This document shows, piece after piece, positions 58,117 through 64,000 of a DNA stretch of 64,000 nt. Below the pieces are notes generated by a model. The model was not told the origin of the DNA and did not search any database. It saw only the letters and a program-made list of their open reading frames with translations. The translations under genes and the position numbers were made by a program. Source of the DNA: Avena insularis (Eukaryota; Streptophyta; Magnoliopsida; Poales; Poaceae); the NCBI GenBank assembly GCA_023614405.1, contig CM042685.1, forward strand, positions 88,836,684 to 88,900,683. The letters are read 5' to 3'. Numbering within the stretch: position 1 is the first letter of the stretch; each line of letters starts with the position of its first letter.

Positions 58117-59429
58117 TGGCCTTGCAACAACTATTGAATTTCAATGTTTGCATTGCTGAATTTGCTAATTATTTCGGTCCATTGTCTATGTACTGTTGAA
58201 TCAGTCACTTTGAAATGTTGTTGAATATGTCAAGTGCTACATAGTATGAACTAATAATCTATCAATATTTTTTATCTTATTATGTATTGCTGAATCTTTT
58301 GAATGTTACTAAATCTATCAAATGTTCTGTCCTTACTATTACAAAAATATTTTTTAGGTACGAAACAAGAATTTAATTCTCTGTTACTTCTATCGAATTT
58401 TAGCATCTCTTTTGTTGAATCGGTCACTTTGAAATGTTGTTGAATATGCTTCTAAATATGAACTAGAAATATCAATATGTTTCTATCTTATTATGTATTG
58501 CTGAATCTTTCAAATGCTACTGAATCTGTCAAAAGTTGCATCATTGATGTCTAGCTATTTTCCATAGAGCTTTTGTCTTTCTTTTATCCAAATCGTTGGA
58601 TGTGTTTTGGACACAGATAAGAGGGGTAAAGATACATCGTGATTTGTCATTGGATATTAGTCCATTTTGGCTCGGGCGAAGTGTGCGTCCCTCGTTCTTT
58701 AGATTTTTCACATGAATATATTTTTCAAAAGAATTATAACTTTTTCCCCATTCTTGTTCTTTTTCGCCCTCTATTTTTTTTGTTTTTTTTTAGAATATTT
58801 TTCCCACCCATGGTGAGGTCTTTGTTTCGAGTCCTACCGAGAATATGAGATGAAAGGTAGCCCATTCGGCCCCTTTTAGTCCAGAACATTAACTCGCTCT
58901 TTTAGGGGTTAGGGGAATGTTGTGCACAACCCAGTGAAATTAGAGAAAGGCCCATGGAGCATAGCCCTAAACATTTTAATTTGGCCTTTTCGGCATTGCC
59001 CCCACCTCTAAAAATAAAAAAACTCTCTCTACCCATATATTCAAGAAACTACTCCATTATGTGGCATTTTCTAAATTTAGATGCCAGGAGATATGCCCTT
59101 TTATATCTAAAATAGATAAACATGGATATAAATATTTTTAAGAAGACTAATACATAAGATGTAGTACTAATAAACTTTTAATGTTAACTTTTCTACAAAT
59201 ATCTTTGGTGTAGTGCTAACCCACTTAGTTTATGTTAATTTAATTTGATAATGGTCTTTAGTTCGAATCCATGGTGCGTACATATATATATATATATATA
59301 TTTGGTTTAAATTTTTCTTCTATAAATTTGCATTATCGAGAGGCTGACATCGGTTACCCACTAGCCTGCAGCGTCCTCAAATTTAATGGGTGGGATTGAA
59401 AAAAGGTAAATACTTCTACAGATAGGCTG
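58117..59429. other. AT-rich host flank with internal duplication and (AT)n
   Basis: This continues the host sequence of 25028. A segment GTTGAATCNGTCACTTTGAA occurs at 58195 and again at 58413, with further matches around it, indicating a diverged duplication of about 218 bp. An AT dinucleotide run of about ten units lies at 59282-59301. No gene is supported; the frame at 58639-58848 is low complexity. Confidence 0.55.
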
Positions 59430-60890
59430 GCATCAGGGCCCCACCATCTATAATATGCAAGGATGCATCATGGAACCACATGTCAGAACATACCAGGGAG
59501 GCTGGCAATGGGGCCCCAGCAGCAAGACCATACATGTCTACTGCATCGAGCAACATTGCCAATGTCAAAATAGCAGAGGAGATCGAAAAAAAGTCCATCA
59601 TACACATGTTTTATTTACAAAGAGACTGACATGTGGGACCCACCAACGAGACCTTATACAGGTGATCCATCGCTCAACATTGCCAAGTTTGAAACAAGGA
59701 GGCGCGAGCGAGAAAAATTCCAACCTGCACATGCTTCTACTAATGAGAGGCACTCATGTGCGACCCATCAGGGTGACCAAATGGCATATTCGTTGAGCAA
59801 CGTTGTCTAGTTTGGAACAGGGTAGTGCTTGAGATGAAAAAATTCCATCATATACACACGATTCTTCTAATATGAGGCCGACATAGGGGACAGACCGGCC
59901 TGAATAAATGATAGACTCATCGAGCAACGCTATCAAGTTAACACGGAGGCATAATCGAGGGAAAAAATTCCATCATACACAAGTGTTTTTCTAATGAGAG
60001 AATGACACGTGGGGCCCAACTACATGATAAAATGGGAGATGCATCTGGTAGTGCGATCATGTTTGTAACAGGGTAGCGCAAATGAAGGAAAAAATTTCAT
60101 CATACACACGAGGGCAAAAATTACATCATACACATGTTTCTTCTAATGAGAGGATGACACGTGGGGCCTAGCTACATCATTCAACTGTAGATGCATCTAG
60201 CAGCGCTATCATGTTCGAAATAGGATAATGTCAGCAAAGGAAAATACTCCATCATACACACTATTCTTCTAATGAGAGGTTTCCATGTGGGACCCAGCAG
60301 CATGATTAACGGCAGATAGATCGAGAAATTATCGAGTTCAAATCAGGGAGGCACGAGCCAAGGAAAAAATCCATCATGCACATGTTTCTTATAATGTGAG
60401 TATGACTTGTGCGGCCCAGCAGCGTGATTAAACAGTAGATGCATCTAGCGGCGTTATAAAGTTTGGAATAGGGTAGCGGGAGTGAAGGAAAAAATTACAT
60501 CATACACACGATTCTTCTAATGATAGGCTGACATGTGGGACCCAGCAACGTGATTAGCGACAAATATATCAAGCAACGTTATCACGGTCAAATCAGGGAG
60601 GCACGAGCCAAGGAAAAAATCCATCATACACACGTTTCTTCTAGTGTGAGGATGAAATGTGGGACCTAGCTGCCTGATTAAACGGTAGATGCGTGAAGCA
60701 ACGCTATCAAGTTCAGATCAAGAAAGGAAAAAATTCCATCATAAACACGATTCTTCTAATAAGAGGCAGACATGTGGGACCCAGTAGCCTGACTAAACGG
60801 AAGAGGCATCGAACAAGGTTATCGAGTTTAAATCAGGGAGGTGCGACCGAAAAGTATGGTCCACTAGAGTCATGATGTATGGGACCCACA
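59430..60890. repeat. Tandem array of about 12-13 diverged ~124-bp units
   Basis: A core like ACATGTGGGACCCAGCA recurs at about 59436, 59511, 59635, 59760, 59887, 60012, 60164, 60289, 60411, 60537, 60661, 60776 and 60881, mostly spaced 122-127 bp. Each unit also has CCATCATACACAC then TTCTTCTAATGAGAGG before the core and AGCAACGTTATCAAGTT after it. Extra or missing bases occur in the first, seventh and last intervals. No coding potential is seen. Confidence 0.85.
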
Positions 60891-61987
60891 TGCCTAAAAA
60901 TACTCCGGTGAGTCAATGTCAGGAACCAAAAATCTTGCTTCAGCGATGCGCCGACCGAGCTTCGTTCATGTTTTTAGCGGTTCCTTTGTAGTAGAGAGCC
61001 GCAAAACCGAAAAAAAGTTTCCCATCAGCCATGGTCGAGCCGAAAATTATATCAGGGAAGCCGCACCTTCTAGAATGACCGTCAGGCCAAGTCGTTGCGG
61101 AAGGAAACATTTCTTGTATACAAAGTTGTTTTTCCCAAAACTCATCAAATCCCATGGTTACCATTTTCATGGCACGTAGCGCATGTGACATCATACGACA
61201 TCATGCATAAATATTTCAATTTTATTATTTTTCTTTATTTCATGTGATAGTTTTTAAAATGGGTTCAAAATTTACAAGATACAAAATCTTAGCAAGAAGT
61301 CAAACCAGTCATCAGAACTCCTGGTGGTTTCTGATAGATTAATTGACCTCCCGATGGGTACCTTCAAAATATTTTTCAAAAAACTTTCAAAGCAGCCTAC
61401 TATTTACTTGTAGTAGTTCAAATTTTACCTAATTTTAATAAATGGGCATAAATTTATTCAAGTGGGCGGGGTTAGCAAGGAATTTTCAGAACTCATCAAG
61501 CACGAGAAATCGTAAGTACAACATGTTGATACACTATATATGTCTAAAAACTTGGCTTGTGGCATTCTGATCCATATTATTTAGAATTTCTATACACGAA
61601 CGAACAATCTCGTCTTGAAAATTGAGAATTTTATTTCCTGATAGTTGGAAACTCACACTGACGACATTTCTTACTAGAAGAAGATGCACCCATTTACCTC
61701 CGAAAAGACATTTAATTCAAGATAAATCTATCACGCTTACATGTAGCTCAAGTTTGACCTAATTTCGTTAAATTTTCACAATGCAAACAATTAGCAAGAA
61801 GTTGAACCTATCATAAAAACCCTCGGTGGTTTGATACATTAATTTTGACCCCTTGAAGGGTACCTACAAAAGTTTGTTCACAAACTTTCAAAGCAACCTA
61901 AAATTTACTTGTAGTTTCAAACTTAACAAAATTCCGATAGATTGACATAAATTCATTCAAGTGGGAAGAGTTAGCTAGGAAGTATAA
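60891..61987. repeat. AT-rich flank with a duplicated ~210-bp segment
   Basis: 61290-61500 and 61787-61985 are diverged direct copies (TTAGCAAGAAGT, TGGTGGTTT, CTTTCAAAGCA, TTACTTGTAGT, TTCAAGTGGG) about 497 bp apart. The second copy is cut by LTR D2. No gene is supported; the 87-codon frame at 60916-61179 is unrecognised. Confidence 0.65.
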
Positions 61988-64000
61988 TGTAACATCCCAA
62001 AAATATTAAACTTAAATCATCAAACTCTAATCTCCAAATTTAGGGTTAACAAAAACTTTTCCAATTAAAAATATGAAAGCATTCATATGAGTGTGCATTA
62101 AAATGTGGATTCTTTTGAATTGCCATGATTATGTGTTTCTTTGCTTGTAAAATGATTCTTAGGTGAAATAAACATCATCTAAACAATCCCCAAACTTTTC
62201 CCAAAGACAAACAAATCAAAACCATCAAATTAAGTGAATGGTCACTTTTGCCAATTTAACTCCCATGCCTACTTTGGCTATCTCTAACTTTTAGAACTTA
62301 ACAGAAACATGTATAGATCTTTGCACCCCTTCATAGTACTCATAACAAAGTACCAAGGCCCACTTTGTGATCATCCAGAAACATTTAAATGCATAGTTTA
62401 AATGACAGTTTAAAATTGAATTTATTTCATATGGGAAGATCCCACTTTTTCAAAAACCCATCAAACCAACTCAACTTTCAAAACCCAAGCATCTACAGAA
62501 TCAACAGCACATGCCTAGCACACCGACCAAAAATCTTTTCAAAATTCAAAACTTAAGTTCATGTGGCCATTTCATTAAACAGGTTGCAGATACAAATCAA
62601 ACAAAATCAAAACACTATGTTGAGCAGTGTTTTGGGCCTAACTTGTTCCCTCTCTGGTTACACTAGCCTCAATAGATCATCTAGCAAACTTAACTAAGCT
62701 CTAGCCCCACTGTAAACTCGCCAATGTCATCAATGGTGAACAGCCCGACAGCACCCATGTCACCCCAGTGTGGACAGCAAGCTAGGAGAGGAACTAGCCG
62801 TGCCAACCTTGTCTGGGAGGTAGCCCATGCCTCACCTCCCCCTCTCGACCAGCCCTGCCTCGCAGCCAGCAACCAGAACCGTCAAGAACGCCGCGCCCGC
62901 GCCGCTGTCGACCATGCCGACGCGCACCGCAGAGCATGCACCGTTCCCACGCAGCCCAACCACCTAAAGTCCTTGCCGCCCGCCAGCATGCACCCCACCG
63001 TCCCAGGAGACCGCCAGACATGCCCATTTCACCGCCCGTACCCCGTAGCCACCGCTCACTGCAGAGTTCGCCGCCTCTGCCTCACAGAGCACCGAGCGTT
63101 CCTGACCGTTTGCCACCGCCCCTACAAGCGCATTTACACCTTAGAGCATCGCCAGGAGACCACCGATCAATTTCCACCCTCGGCCATGCCCCTAGCAGCC
63201 CGTAGCCATGTTGCCACCGTCGCCTGCCCATCTCTCTCGGTCTCGCCGTCGAGCCTATAAAAGGAGGCCACCCCTAGCCGATTGAAGCACACCATCTCAC
63301 TCCCCTCTCACCCAAAACCATCCCACCTCATTCCCGAAAGCAAAGGCGCGATCGCCGAATTTCACCGAGTCCGCCATTCGGAGGAGAAGGAAGCCGTCGA
63401 TTTCACCCACCCAGAGCTGCCGCGACCACCCCCGAAGTTCGCCATCGCCGACGCTTCACTTTGAGCGGTGAGCCTCCCATGACCCCCACTGAGCCGCTAG
63501 GGTTCGAGCTCGCCGGTGACTAGTTCATCGTCGACGATGACCGTCAGCCGTCGATCTTCATTTTAATCCAACGCACCATATCTCCCCGTACCGCTTCGCG
63601 TGTTAAGAGTCGCTGACCAGTAGACCTGCCTGTTGCGATTCAAGGCCATGGAGTGACACTGGGCCGGCCCGTTAACCTTTCCCGTGCAGCCCAATCGTTT
63701 GAATTTAGCTTTTTCTATTTATATTCAAACTCAGTTCTGTACCTAGTTTCAAAAATCAACCCAACTCGATTCAGTGAAGCAAATTGAATGAAACCAATTT
63801 TGTTAGAAATATATTGAAATGCTTAATCCAAGACCGTTGGATTCAAATCATTTGAATCTATAGATCAACCTTGGTAAAAATAACAAGTCAGAAGCTTTTT
63901 TGCATTCAAACATTTTTCAAATTTAAACCATAATAGCTTTTGAGTTGATTCCAACTCTCAAAAATCACATTTGATCATACCTTTCATAATATATAAAAAC
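61988..64000 (+). mobile_element. LTR 'D2', partial (runs off the window)
   Basis: It starts TGTAACATCCCAAAA at 61988 and matches the reverse complement of 14540-16563 to the window end. It has a TATA box at 63256-63262 and a C-rich leader. The 178-codon frame at 62724-63260 is LTR sequence, not a gene. Confidence 0.82.
63256..63262 (+). promoter_or_regulatory. TATA box of LTR D2
   Basis: TATAAAA is followed within about 45 bases by the CACACCATCTCACTCCCCTC leader shared with D1. Transcription probably starts about 30 bases downstream. Confidence 0.55.

Noticed and set aside
62724..63260. Plus-strand frame of 178 codons
   Set aside because: It lies in the leader region of LTR D2, and the matching D1 region does not keep the frame.
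14540..64000. D1 and D2 as the two LTRs of one element
   Set aside because: They are in opposite orientation with their starts facing inward, which two LTRs of a single element cannot be.
1..64000. CRISPR array, tRNA, rRNA or bacterial-type operon
   Set aside because: Repeats have transposon or minisatellite structure, no cloverleaf or rRNA sequence was recognised, and introns, TATA-bearing LTRs and Met primer sites mark plant nuclear DNA.

Overview
This window is plant nuclear DNA from a grass with a large, repeat-filled genome. A pooid such as wheat, barley, oat or ryegrass is an inference from general element style; the sequence does not fix the species. Almost everything is nested LTR retrotransposons. 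I see no rRNA, tRNA, CRISPR array, bacterial operon or intact host gene.

Left block (1-18194). A non-autonomous LTR element with very long LTRs (3' LTR 4115-8486; truncated 5' LTR 1-2223) carries only a zinc-knuckle reading frame. It sits inside a minus-strand LTR, 'D1', whose start is at 16563. D1 also contains a 3846-bp solo LTR (9471-13316) with a perfect 5-bp target duplication and a fold-back inverted repeat (8488-9107). D1 is itself inserted in a minus-strand element with a 163-bp LTR (16564-18194).

Host island (18195-25028, continuing at 58117-61987). Two broken host-type genes lie here: an F-box/DUF295-like pseudogene (19277-20943) and a B3-domain (REM-like) pseudogene with two B3 domains (21598-24835). 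To the right are a ~124-bp tandem array (59430-60890) and a duplicated ~210-bp segment.

Central nest (25029-58111). Gypsy element A (+ strand, TSD AATCA, about 13.2 kb once insertions are removed) is interrupted in gag by a Ty1/copia element C (26736-34531). It is interrupted again in its 3' LTR by a second Gypsy element B (45702-57827, minus strand, TSD ATAAG), which landed in A's TATA box. A and B both have the order LTR, gag, protease, RT, RNase H, integrase, antisense extra gene, LTR, as described for Tat-lineage Gypsy elements.

The most notable object is the antisense extra gene of B. Five exons at 46676-49599 join in phase across GT-AG introns into an uninterrupted frame of about 809 codons, while B's own gag-pol frame has stops and frameshifts. 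A carries a decayed homologue with a matching first-intron position. The window ends in a second, oppositely oriented copy of the D LTR (61988-64000).
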